DNA of 64,000 nucleotides from Acholoe squamosa. Its lineage: Eukaryota > Annelida > Polychaeta > Phyllodocida > Polynoidae. Below are positions 13,081 through 24,356 of this stretch, one piece after another (within the stretch, counting starts at the first letter, position 1; the number at the start of each line of letters is the position of its first letter). Below the pieces are notes generated by a model. It ran no database searches and was not told the origin of the DNA. It saw only the letters and a program-made list of their open reading frames with translations. The stretch is from contig OX439037.1 in NCBI GenBank assembly GCA_949317995.1, positions 17,968,324-18,032,323 on the forward strand, read 5' to 3'. The position numbers and the translations under genes are program-made.

Positions 13081-13720
13081 GACGGTTACAAGTGGTGAAG
13101 TGAATGTACACGGAATCCAGAGAAGTTCATTTGATCCTTTTATTGCATAGCTGACATGAGTGTTTCATAAAGGTGGTAACAATGATAACACTCGCCAATA
13201 TCTAAGCTCTGCCTCCGATCCTATAGCTCAACCTGTCGTAGGTTCTAGGTATAGGTGTAAGGTGTAAATTGGGAGAGAGTGCTTAGAATAGATAGATTGG
13301 GAGCTGCTTAAGCTGCCTTTTATACTAAGGGCTTGAGCAGCTCACAGTGTTGTGAAGTGTTCTGTACATGTGGCTCAATAGAATAGTGACACATGTCATA
13401 AAGAGAGAGTGCCACCTGTGGGTAGATTATGTTAATGAGAATTGAGAGGAGATTGTGAAATATCCTCTCATTCCAAATATGGCACCACAGGTGGATCGCA
13501 CTTCCTCCAGTTGGACTGTGTGGATGTAGATAAGGTTGGAATGTTATTACATCCGTGTACCTTATGTCATAGAGTGTCATGGAGGAAGTGTGTTTGTGAT
13601 GACTAATGGATCCTGGTTCCTGTTGGGGAATACAGGAGATTATTGAGTGTAGATCATGGGCAGAGCTTAGGTTTTATATGGCGAAGAAATTAGTAAATAT
13701 GAAAAATAATTATAATACCC
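13081..13720 (+). repeat. Dispersed repeat R640, copy 1
   Basis: Homologous over its length to 21,622-22,260. Both open with GTTACA-GTGG-TGAAGTGA and share AATCCAGAGAAGTTCATTTG, GCTGACATGAGTGTT, ACACTCGCCAAT, CCTGTCGTAGG and GAGCAGCTCAC blocks, ending in an A/T-rich ATAATAC segment. No ORF conserved between copies and no clear TIR or TG...CA termini. The class is unresolved; a solo-LTR-like or unknown non-autonomous element is possible. Confidence 0.75.
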
Positions 13721-14538
13721 AGAATGGTCCATTGACAAATCCAAGGCATTGTTTTAACCACAATAACTGACTGATAACTGAGGACATAGTCTTCCTTTTT
13801 CTGATCCCTAAAGGCGCAAGGACAATCCTATTGTATTTATTCAAACATTGTAAATAATCTGACAAAGCCCTTTTAGAGGATTATGATTCAGGGCATATTG
13901 CAGAGTGCAATATTCAATTACCTCTCTTAAAGAAGGGACATCAATCCATTATGCAGAATGATCTCAATGAACTACAAATGATTTGCTCGATTCTGGGTTT
14001 CTATAGGGCAATAAACCACTGACTTGAAATGAGAGCTGCACTCACAACACCAGTTCCGAACCTCTGCACTAAGCCCACAGCCCCAAGCTAGTATGGAGAG
14101 AAATGTATTTTGAATTTTGTTATTTCCTCACTTCATACCTGGAGGGCATTTCACAAAATGGACTATACACAGCTACTACGGCTCAGAGCACCCCTAGTCT
14201 TACAGAGCTCTATTGGCTCTACTGCATAGTCAAGATGACTTCAAAAACTTTGCTGCACAAAGTTAGTCAGTGAGTTCAGGACTTAGTCAGTGAGCTTAGG
14301 ACTGGGATGTATGTATAAATCATGAATGTTACATAATGTGTGTTTATCGTGGGTTGAATTGGAATCAAGGTAATGGGAAGGTAATTTTCAGATATTTCTC
14401 GATTCTAATATAAAGTGTCAATGTTATATTCTATCAGGATGTTGTGTATCATTATCATTTATACTTAAATTCAGACATTTGTGTCCATATGAATGTTACA
14501 GTAGTACCATCATAGGTGACCCTTGCCACCTAGCGAGC
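13721..14538. other. Unassigned DNA with a MITE family 1-like end
   Basis: Mostly featureless. Around 14,139-14,190 it reads GGAGGGCATTTCACAAAATG followed by ACACAGCTACTACG, a diverged form of the left end of MITE family 1. The rest of that MITE is not recognisable. Confidence 0.45.
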
Positions 14539-14544
14539 TGGATT

Positions 14545-14680
14545 GGAAGCAAGTATCAAAACACTTTTATAAACCTTAACACCTTTGCAGGAAAAAGTGT
14601 AAAAGTGTTTTAGGAAATGTGTTTAGATGATGAAAATGTGTTTTACCAAAAAGTGTTTAGGTGTGTTGAGGAATGGTTGG
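14545..14680. repeat. TTTAG-rich relic related to the 3.0-kb element
   Basis: Repeated GTGTTTTA, GTGTTTAG and ACACTTTT words in both orientations resemble the subterminal arrays of the element at 3,021-3,917. No matching opposite end was found, so it is probably a fragment. Confidence 0.45.
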
Positions 14681-15899
14681 GGAGAACACTCTGAGCCCTA
14701 TAGAGGTAAAAATTGAGAATCTATGATGGCTATGTATGATTAGGTTGTAATTTAGTCGGACTGGATACTTCTGGTATGACCTGAACATGGCAAGTAGGGG
14801 CAGAGAGACTTTACGCCTACAGTCTCTATGGTCGGAGCCAGTTGAGAAATATATTACGTCCCGGACTTATTAAACCCCTTCTCACACTAGTTACAGACAC
14901 AAACCATGAGTCATAGTCCTCCCTAGGGAATCGTGTAGATACTGGAATGTCTGACCTTCATTGAGATAGGTCAGGCAGCGGGTCATGTGTAGGTATCAAG
15001 GGAGCAGTTGACACCTTTTACCTGAACTTAAATTTTATCCCTCTTCACTCTATACTCTGTCTATTTCAATCACATACCATATGAAATCGAGTGTGAGCTC
15101 AAGGTGAAAAGTTAAGCATGGCTTTACTAAAATGACAATAACATTACTGCTTTATTTTGAACTGAGTGATATAAAAAAATCAAAGCTTAGTGCTCGCTGT
15201 TTTTGCAATATATATTCCATAAGGGACATTACATACAATGGACTCCACCAATTACAATCTTTCTAGACCGATCAACAATTCTAGATACATCTATTTGCTG
15301 GATTGTATCCAAAAACTACTACATCACCTTTTCCATTATGCTATAGAATTACCTTTTACACCAGCCACAGATCCATTACAGAGTGTGTCTGTCTATTCAG
15401 TTGGTATGTGATTACTAAGTCTTTTTTATATGGGGATTGATCTATGCATTGTTTTATTCATAATGCCTAGCTGGTAGCTGATAGTGAAAATCTTTTTTTT
15501 TCACTGTGATGGCTTAGAGGCATCCTGCTGATAATATGGCATTGTTTTTAGCATAGAACAGTGAAATGACCGTTGCAAGGAGCTGGCTTCTAAATAGATC
15601 CTCATTATATTACATTAGATCAATTACAGAACAAGCACAACTTCACACTCCATCCATTTCTAATTTATGAAGGAATATGATGTATCATTATTGTGCCCCC
15701 ACCCATTTCCCTGCTAGAAGTCGATTGCAAACAATGTTTCTCAAACCTTTAACCTTCTAAAATCTACATAAACTTGGTGTAGATGCAAGGAGAAAGGGTG
15801 CTCCGTGCTAAAAGTCATCTTTAAAATTCAGATAACTAGCTTTTTAGTCATATATTGCAAGAGAAGATACTCCTCTTACTAGTCTTAGAGGAATGGCTT
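14681..15899. other. Unassigned DNA
   Basis: No supported gene or repeat. Short ORFs only. Confidence 0.4.
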
Positions 15900-16072
15900 G
15901 CTAAATATGGGTAGTTATGACCATTTCCTGAATGGCAATAATTGGTCGTTAGATACATCTAAAACTAGCATAATTTATGCTAATTAGCTAAATTAGCATA
16001 ACTTTTTAATTCTTTTGCACATAACTTTTGATTTAGAAATGGTATTTTCGTTTTGTTTTCACCATAGTTAAC

Positions 16073-16822
16073 CAGGAGCTTAATTCAAAACATCCTGGGA
16101 TCACGACCCTAGCGATCTTAGGAATAAATCAGCCTTATCCTATTAAGCGATCTTAAGAGTTGACTGGGTTCACATATCCTAGCCAGCACTAAGATCGCAT
16201 TGATCGTAGCCTCAGCCCTCCTACACTATTCTCAGAAGAACTGACTAGGCACAGGGGTAAGAGTCCCAAAATAAAGGAATAGCTTTGGAGTCACTTTGTT
16301 TCACAAGAGTGCTTATACCATCATTCCCCGTCCCCATATGCATGGGCTAACAAAAGAGCACAGGGTGCAGTTGTCCCCCGTACAGTATTCAAGAGTTCAT
16401 GAATGTATGATTTATGCTTGCCTATTAGAAGCATTGTGCCCTCCCCCCAGGACAAAGAGAGAGAAGGGAAGAATTACCTTACAGTGCACTTAACGCATGA
16501 GTAGCCCTAAGAGCCCTCAAGGACACTCAGCAAACGTCCTCCTTCCCCTCGTTATGTATGCAGCCGGCTATTCACTCTTTCGATCAGGAGTGTTCCCTGT
16601 AAGTGCTCTTGTACTCAGGTGAAACCACTATGCATTTCTTTCACTAAGATCACAGTGATCTTAGTGGTTGAAATGGAATAGTGAAGTGATCCCAGGACTA
16701 GCTATTCTGGACAGGCCTGCAACCACTGCATAACATAGGGTAGACCAGTCAGGTCTTATGATATGTGCCTACACTAAGATCGCTGGGGTTGGGATCCCAG
16801 GATGTTTTGAATTAAGCTCCTG
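16073..16822. mobile_element. 750-bp non-autonomous TIR DNA transposon
   Basis: The left end CAGGAGCTTAATTCAAAACA continues to TCCTGGGATC and CGATCTTAG. The right end is its reverse complement (ATTAAGCTCCTG, with GATCCCAGGATG inside), giving imperfect TIRs of about 50 bp. The interior repeats ACTAAGATCGC/GATCTTAG words at least five times in both orientations, a plausible transposase-binding array. A 65-codon ORF inside has no recognised domain. It sits inside an older repeat that resumes at 16,823. Confidence 0.85.
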
Positions 16823-17230
16823 TTGAAACATACCTTTAAATGAGATCATTGATTTTCCTATTTAGAATGAAAATCATGTTTCCATGGCAACAGAAATCAT
16901 CAAAAATGCCTATTTAGGCCCAAAAACATTCTTTTTACATACCTTGTTTGGAACATTTCCGCCCAAAATAGAACGTTTTATCAAAAATCATTGAATTCTC
17001 CATGAAAAAGTACCCTTAAACCGTTTTAGGCATATTTTTCCTATTCCAGCCCATAGTAATGCCCCCTGGTGGCTAAAACAGGTACTGAATCCCGCAGGAA
17101 CCCCCTTTTCTGCTTGCTGGCTTTTTAAGTTTAACTGCACTATATCTTTGATTGTGACGAATGGATGTAACCCTACTCTCCACAGCGGCATTTACGGCCG
17201 GATTGGAATAATATAGCTCCTTTTGTATTA
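16823..17230 (+). repeat. X-box/CTCF-motif repeat, copy 1
   Basis: Contains a near X-box GTTTCCATGGCAAC (16,878-16,891) and, 168 bp later, TGCCCCCTGGTGGC (17,060-17,073) followed by AATCCCGCAGG. The same order occurs at 57,640-58,140 and, inverted, at 42,560-43,075. A TAGCATAA-rich stretch at 15,900-16,072 may be the other half, split by the 750-bp transposon. Short ORFs here are not gene-like. Confidence 0.7.
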
Positions 17231-19797
17231 TGTTCCATCAAAGTCTTGCAATGTATAGGCTATATGCATGCAGCATTAATAAATCGTTATAATCTTAATT
17301 TCCAGTTTTACCTTCTCCAGGAAGAAAATAGTCAGAATCCTTTTTGTTTCAAATCAATATTGACTCAAAATGTCTTCTCCCTATCCTATGATGGGTCAAT
17401 GCTCACTCATGAGTATAATACTTGTAACAATTGTATAGAGAACCGCCGGAATTTGAAGCTATATCAGAAATTCAAAGAATAAAGCAAACACATGTATGTT
17501 TCAGTCCACGTGGGTCATAAACAACTGATAAACTGCACACAATTCTCAGGGGCTTTGTAAATAGGGGACCAGATCTGATGATGCCATGTTAATCATGTAG
17601 GGTGCCTACATAGAGTAATTCCAATTGTACCCGCAGTTATGTAACTGGCTATGCTCGGTGATGCAATAACTGATTGAATGGACATACTATATAAACAGTT
17701 GATTTGACCTCAGCCAATTTCCTACCGGTTTTGGTAGGTTTTGGTACCATGGTACTCAAATGAACTAGGTTGCATTCATGGATCCTGTTTAATTATTAGG
17801 AATAATTCCTCTTTGTTACACATTTCCGAGCAATTCATATGATAAGAGAATGGAATACCTTCTATTGGTCTTCCCATGTAAATTTTGGACAATCACAGAC
17901 CCTAAATACTAGGCAAAGACCTCATTTACAACACAGATAAGCATGTCATCATGCCCAATATGGATATTATCTGGGCAGATTAACAGAATTTGGGATTTTC
18001 TTAGTTCAGGTATATCTATCTGGTTTGAGTAAGCAATTGACCATGGTATATCAAATGAACCAATTAAACCATACGTGGTCTCATTGAAATGGGAAGGTTT
18101 CAAGGATCATTTTGAGACTAGCCTGCCCTGAGCAGAACGTCTGCCTCATTAGGAAATTCAGCATGTTCCCATACATTTCATATACATATACGTGATGTAC
18201 CCTGCCCAGAGGACTTCAAGGTTTCAAGTGTGGACAGTCCAAACCTACTCATTTGGACGTTAGAATCTACTAGGTTCGACCCAAGTTGGGAATTTCTTTT
18301 TGGGTAAGGTGGTGGCTATCTGCTAGAAGCCAAAAGCTAGAGATAGATCTTCTTAGAAGAAAAGTCATCTATATTCCTTAAAGTGCAGTACATTGAAAGT
18401 AAAGGTCTATATATGTGACATGTACTGGGAATAGGGTCCTTAATGCACCCTGCACTAAGGGCCCTTTACGCAGATCTTGTCACAAAATTAAGAGGGTAAC
18501 TTAATATATATGCGCTTATCATATTGAATTGGATAATCAACTCGTATCGCACCCTTATATAATGTCAATTCCTCACACATTCCCCTTTATTATTTAAGGC
18601 ACATCCATTAGCAGGCATACAGGTACCCCAAGCTACTTCAGAGTATGCTATACAATGGCCCTTTATTTTGGGCATTGTCCTATCACCACAGGACCAGCAC
18701 TTTCCCTAATTGCTTTCCGATGTGCAAATTGATCCACACATTGATTTATATAAAAAGAAGCCTCTGTTTGGTAAATGTTCACCCAGTTAAAATTGTTTTT
18801 CCTATGATGGCCTCAAGGCACCATGATGCTGATCAATTATTCATTGTTAAATCATGAATGCAACACTGGAGATAAACTCACTTTATAACTAGTTATTCTA
18901 TTAGCAGGTAGGAATAGAAGTATCTACCACTACATCTTTAGGTGGGTAGAAGGCTACCTTTCTTTATTGGCAGGGCTGTATGATACCATCAGTACTGTAT
19001 GACTTCATCATTTCATAATGGTGGTTATGTAGTTTACTTTGTCTTATTTTACTCATCCTCGTATTCTGTTATATGTATGCTACACGTACCACCCCAAATA
19101 CAAAGTTTGTTCATATATATCAACCCCTGTCAGCAATACAGACAAATATTCGAAAAAAGAAAATCGGCTTATCTAATTTTTACCTACATTGAGTCAGAAT
19201 GTAGAAGACTTGTCAAACCTCCTTAACCGTTTTGAAGCCCCTGTAGTTGAACTTGTACTATTTGTGTACCAATGTACATTTGCATTAATCAAAGAGTAAT
19301 TAATCTATTACTGAACAAGGGAAAACAACTCACCATCTGCAAAATTAACCAAATATAAACTGGCCAAGAGTAAATAGGACAAAAGCATCACAAATGTAGC
19401 CATTTTTCTGCAGGATATTTCAGCCACTCTAGTTAATGTAATCCTTTCCTGCTTATGGGAGTTGTACCACACAAAGAAAGCCCTCAACTTGAGTGTCCCC
19501 AGAGAACTCCGCAGACATTACTATTCCTGATGGTGACAAAAGTCATCTAGGGTTTCCCGCCCTTTGGCTGTAGAGGCACTCATGTATCTCGATAGATTTC
19601 AACACGTCTTCAGTATTATGCTTCTCCATTGATGATCACTCCTAATGTGTGCCGCAAGATTAATAAAGATAAGATACAATATTCGCATATGTTGAGTACT
19701 CCATTTAAATTGGTACTGGCGGCACTCCTTAAATCTTTAAAACACAATTAAAATAGTGATTGAAACATGTAGAACGCTGCCAACTGCCTTAGGTAGA
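17231..19797. other. Unassigned DNA
   Basis: AT-rich with many short ORFs on both strands, none with a recognisable domain. No shared repeat detected. Confidence 0.4.
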
Positions 19798-20110
19798 TTA
19801 GTAGGTCCTGCGAATAGGTAGATTTGCAGTATCTTGATGCCAATGTAAGTAGCTTGCAGACAGTTTAGATTTTGCTGAGGTTACTCCATAGCTTAGCTTC
19901 AGCTTGGCAGCTATATGTGTATGTAATCCATACTGGGAGAGGAGCGTGGTGTCATGGGCGTGCAGTCCTCTGTGGGCCCTGCAGTTGTCTGTCAGGTAAC
20001 ATCCACCGCCAAATGTCGTCTGTTCGACGCCGTCACAGCGTCCATGCAGCGTCTGCTGCAGCACGCCGCCCAGTGGCAAAAAGGGGAACTGGGCCACTGC
20101 CCCCTAGGCA
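19798..20110 (-). other. GC-rich exon-like patch
   Basis: The local GC content is clearly above its surroundings. A minus-strand frame reads on to 19,798 and encodes a stretch with three cysteines (GRCDGVEQ, GGCYLTDNCR). On the plus strand a short ATG frame at 19,954 runs into CAG-GTAACA, a donor-like site. The minus strand is that of the cysteine-rich exon at 7.6-8.3 kb, so this could be an upstream exon of that gene, but no acceptor/donor pair with the required phase 1 link is convincing. A CACTGCCCCCTAGGCA segment at its right edge resembles a CTCF core. Confidence 0.2.
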
Positions 20111-20198
20111 TGTGCAACACTGTAGTAACATTTATATGTATTATACTTAGGATTGACAATAAACCTATGTATTCGTGGTATGAGCGTCTATAATGCAA

Positions 20199-21621
20199 AT
20201 ACTATAAATGTTCTATCAGTTAGAATCCTACAATCCCAAAACAGAATATACAATGTCCATTAGACAAAAAAGGCCTACAGCTGTCAAATATGCAATAAAT
20301 TTAAGAAATGTTCATGTTACTTTAATTCAAATGTCCCATGTCACCTCTAACTCATATGACCAATGTCGACTCGGCAACTTTACGACATTTTTTTCTCATG
20401 TCATTTATTGTGATGCCACCTGTTGATTCCTTTATTTGTTAAAGGATGCCACATTGGTTTTTCAAAGGGTATAATGAATAGGGCCATCAGGACAGATGGT
20501 TTTCCTGTCAGAGTTGTGTTTATTTATTGTGATGATTAAATGACATTATAAAGCTTAACTATTGTGGCCATTAAGGGACTTTATAGTGTAGACTATACAT
20601 ACTGTCCGCCCTACCACGTAGAGATACAGTGGAGTGCTTTTTATTCTGCTAAGCAGTTGTAGTTCTTGGAGTAATGCACCTACATACTAGAAGGGCATAC
20701 TAGTAGGTACAGGAGGCTATTGCGAAAAGAACTGGAGTCGGATTCTCATTGTCATAACTCACTTTCCAGTTCCTGGCTGTTCTGCTGCTCAGAACCAACT
20801 TCTCCCCTTACACCCTCTTTTCAAAAGAAGTCACGCTCTGCTTCACCATTCAACTTGCACTCACCACATTAGTCTGAAAAGTCACCTGCCTTGTTTAAAA
20901 CAGAGAGAGCTGCACTATCAGGTATCTACTCATGTCACACACTCTATAGTATATTATACTGACTGACTTCTCCCAACTAGGTACCTACTCAAATCCCCCT
21001 TTTTTAGCACTGTACTTGAATGACCACTTGTGAGCAACAAAAGGGACAAGTTATAGCTTCATGAAAAGAAAGGACTGGAAATGAGGGCATTTTTAGCCAG
21101 CTCTTCCTTTTACTATAGGAGCAACACCCTCCAGGGGTACTTTAAGCCCATCTACAATTGCGGCTGGGAGTGCACAGCAGCTTCCAATGTGCAATACAGG
21201 ACTGTTATGTCACTCCTCCAGGGTTCAATCAATCCGGCTTTTCCTGTTTGCCCGTCATCTTCCAGCTTGATTGGCCCGAGACCTGTGACACAATTAGGCC
21301 TTTTAGGACCACAGAATGCCTTATTTCACAATGAACCTTTTTGGTGGATGAATGCAGCACTGGCAAGATATTTACTAGATCTGCAATCATACATCATGTA
21401 TAAAGGGTCACCAAGTCATTCGCCTATAGGCTAAGCCACTTCTTTGACACCGGGTGGTAACAAATGATTATTCTCAGTACCATCAAAGTCAAACTACACT
21501 AAATCCTCAATTGTCAATCTCTTTGTACCCCAAGTCATGATATTATATCAATAATTATTCTTCATCCTTGTCTCTTCCTGCAACGCTTTGTAAATATGAT
21601 ACCCTGAATTGATCTATCACT
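20199..21621. other. Unassigned DNA
   Basis: A 117-codon frame at 21,081-21,434 is the longest here, but it has no recognisable domain, splice context or compositional contrast, so it is not called as a gene. No repeats seen. Confidence 0.4.
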
Positions 21622-22260
21622 GACCGTTACATGTGGGTGAAGTGATAAACATTGAATCCAGAGAAGTTCATTTGATCCTCTTTATTGCACAGCTGACATG
21701 AGTGTTCATACAGGTTGTAACAATGATACACTCGCCAATGTCCAAGCTCTGCCCTTGAGCCTGTGGCTCGACCTGTCGTAGGCTCTAGGTGTGTGGTGTA
21801 GGTATGGGTATGGAGAGATGATGTGAGCTGCTCCTGTGGCTTACTATATACTCAGTGAGCAGCTCACAACATGTTGCAATCTGCTCACCCGGTGTCGCAA
21901 TACAGTTGATGCAATCTTCATTGTCCAAGGTGGTGAGCAGCTCACTGGTTGTGACTAATGTGATCTGGTATGATCCGGTTGGATCAGGTTGGATCCAGCC
22001 AGATCTGGTAGGATCTGGTATATATATGTCGCAATGTCTCCAGTAGGGTTGTGTTTAGGGACAATCTTCTTTGTATACTTCAGTGGTCGTGTGGGGTAAT
22101 CCACTGGTCCTACTGGGGGGGAAGGTTTATTGTTGTTCCCTAACAAGTAGTCTCTGCTTATATTTTGAGTAAAGGCAGGGGTGAGTTGTATGTCTGTGGA
22201 CAGAGCCTAGGCCTGTGTGGTGAAAAAATTAATAAAGGTGTAAAATAATGATAATACACC
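21622..22260 (+). repeat. Dispersed repeat R640, copy 2
   Basis: Second copy of the repeat at 13,081-13,720. It carries GTGAGCAGCTCAC-type words three times and a private 10-bp GATC array at 21,962-22,021. An AATAAAGG motif lies near its right end. Confidence 0.75.
21962..22021 (+). repeat. Six-unit, exactly 10-bp GATC repeat
   Basis: Six consecutive decamers each start with GATC (GATCTGGTAT, GATCCGGTTG, GATCAGGTTG and so on). Repeat copy 1 has only a single GGATCCTGGTT at the matching place, so the array expanded in this copy alone. Confidence 0.85.
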
Positions 22261-22552
22261 ATCGTGGCAGATTTCCAGGGTTGATAAATTAAGGATTTTC
22301 CTTCGGATCTTAGCCCCCAAACTGAGCGTTCTCCTGCTTTCCCTGCTGTTTCGAGCTGTGAAGACACATCCCACAGCTGTAAGTCACACCAATTTACATG
22401 ACAGGCACAATGTTTACCAAACAACAAAAGTAAATGACTCTAGGCTGCAAATACCCTTTATTTGAAATCATGTCAGTTGTCAGCTCAAGCATTTCAATTT
22501 CCTCCAATTCAATAAACTGTCATGGAATAATGGTTCGTGTACAGGACCGGTG

Positions 22553-22751
22553 TGTTACGGGAAATACTACGAGAATGGATAAAAGGTGTCCAGTAGATTT
22601 AAGATGGCGTTTATTGGAAGTCCAAGTGGCCCACCCGCCACATGCTTATATGTTGCCTCGTGCATGTGCAGGAGCATGCTGTGACCCAGGGTAATTAATG
22701 ATTGGATAATGTCTAGCCAATAAGGAACGGTTGTATAACAATGATGTAACA
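22553..22751 (+). mobile_element. Possible solo LTR, about 199 bp
   Basis: Begins TGTTAC and ends GTAACA, the short TG...CA inverted termini typical of LTRs, with a GGATAAAAGG TATA-like motif near the middle. The flanks CCGGTG and CGACGGTG are similar but not a clean target duplication, and no internal region or second LTR is present. If real it is a solo LTR fossil of unknown family and unknown age. A small DNA element is the alternative. Confidence 0.35.
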
Positions 22752-22925
22752 CGACGGTGCCACCACCTGATGGTCGCTGATCGAACTATACTCTTTGTGT
22801 GATATATGGGGTTTGCTTGGCTATAATCATGAGAAATGATACAATTAGGGCAAACATTGTATGTTTGTCAAGGCTAACACATTAATTTTAATGGGAACTA
22901 TATAACACATCAATTTTAATGGGAA

Positions 22926-22928
<3 letters not shown>

Positions 22929-22999
<71 letters not shown>
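22929..22999. repeat. (TA)n(TG)n microsatellite
   Basis: About 38 bp of alternating TA followed by about 33 bp of alternating TG. Confidence 0.95.
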
Positions 23000-23001
<2 letters not shown>

Positions 23002-23799
23002 TATGTGAGTATGAAGTACCATATTGGAATCCTGTTCATTTCAATCCAGAATATGACATCAAATGACAAACGCAACCACCGTTTCTCTCTCTTTAAAGCA
23101 GTGTGATGGAATCGTTTGGGTCTTTGTTCTTATCAGGACAGAAGGTGAGGGAAAACGGCCTTCCTTAAATGAAGCCATCAGACGAAGAAGGGAAGACGTG
23201 TGAAAATATTACGGCAGTTGTTATCTTGTAATTATCTCAAGATGGGGAATTACAAAAAATTAAAATGGGGAGGCTGCAAAGCTGTAGTCACTCTCTCTCT
23301 CTCTCTCATCCATTTAGGGAAAGACTTTGGTTCTGGTTTCATCACTGGAGTCATTTAAGATATAACTGTGTCTTCCCCACAAAATAAAATATTTTTGGGC
23401 TAGTGGAGCCTTTTACATGTTTTTTTTTTCTTTTTGTTGCTAAAATATACCCTCGAGACAATTGACAACACAGAACAGATTGCAAAAACAAGAAAAATCA
23501 TTTCGAGTTATGTTTGCTCTAGTCGGTACTAATCATTGGACTTCAATTAGCTATAATTTGATATGGTCATGGAATGATTGTTTACTGTTCAAAAGCAGAT
23601 TAGAATGCATCGCCCGTAAATCTCCTCCAAAGTGATTCATTTCTAATAGGCAATTCAATTATTAAGCTTTATCTCACGATTCTGGGCTCTACAGTGCCTT
23701 TTTGGTCATAACCCCGTTCTGTTATCGGGGTATAACACAACTCTGAGATCTTTTGTTCGTCTTCAAGAAGGTGCTGGTTTCAATGTGGATATGTTAATA

Positions 23800-23928
23800 G
23801 AATGGCAAAGTATACAAAGTCAACCACGCCATTGATTTCCTATTAAAACCATTTAGGGTTCAACGGGGAATCGATCCCCGGCCGCTGTGGCAGGAGGCGA
23901 GCTCGCTTACCACTGTACCAAGCCGACC
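23800..23928 (-). mobile_element. tRNA-Gly-derived SINE
   Basis: On the minus strand the head (23,928 to 23,862) reads GGTCGGCTTGGTACAGTGGT, a Pol III A box, then GAGCTCGCCTCCTGCCAC as in tRNA-Gly anticodon arms, then GGGGATCGATTCCCC, a B box with a perfect T stem. The 3' acceptor strand does not pair with the 5' strand, and an unrelated tail continues to about 23,800. This is a SINE or tRNA pseudogene, not a functional tRNA. Confidence 0.7.
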
Positions 23929-24235
23929 GGTAATACAAAGCAATGTACATCAAGGATTTCAAAAAGTTGTCCAACATACCTGATGTTTACAGACCTCGTT
24001 AGCATAGAATCCAATGGAGCCTGGTGGAGTTATTAATATAGAAACATCCTTAGATATCCTAGATGAACATGCCATGCCTAATTTCGCCATGTTCAATGCA
24101 TATTTGACCTAGTTCTTCCATCCGGGCACCTCCCAACAAGATCGCATGCACTTACAAAATGTCTTCTCCTACCTTAAATACAGGGTTATCAGGAAAGAAA
24201 TTAATACATAATGGATGAATAAGTGTGATAAACGC

Positions 24236-24356
24236 ATTAATGCATTGATATTCTAGGACTCGGTGAGGTAAGCTTGAAATATTCACCCTCCCGCTCTGCC
24301 GTCGGGCGAATATTTCAAGCAAACCTCACCTCGTCCTAGAATATCAATACATTAAT
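24236..24356. repeat. Foldback hairpin, 50-bp arms
   Basis: The left arm (ATTAATGCATTGATATTCTA, then GGACTCGGTGAGGT and TTGAAATATTC) is mirrored on the right (GAATATTTCAAGC, ACCTCACCTCGTCC, ATATCAATACATTAAT). The spacer of about 15 nt is CG-rich. It resembles in design the hairpins at 49.4, 53.2, 54.05 and 56.4 kb: A/T-rich arms, short CG-rich centre. Confidence 0.8.

Noticed and set aside
21081-21434. 117-codon ORF
   Set aside because: No recognisable domain, splice sites or compositional shift; this length can occur by chance in 64 kb.
23862-23928. Functional tRNA-Gly
   Set aside because: The acceptor strands do not pair, so it is called a SINE head or pseudo-tRNA.
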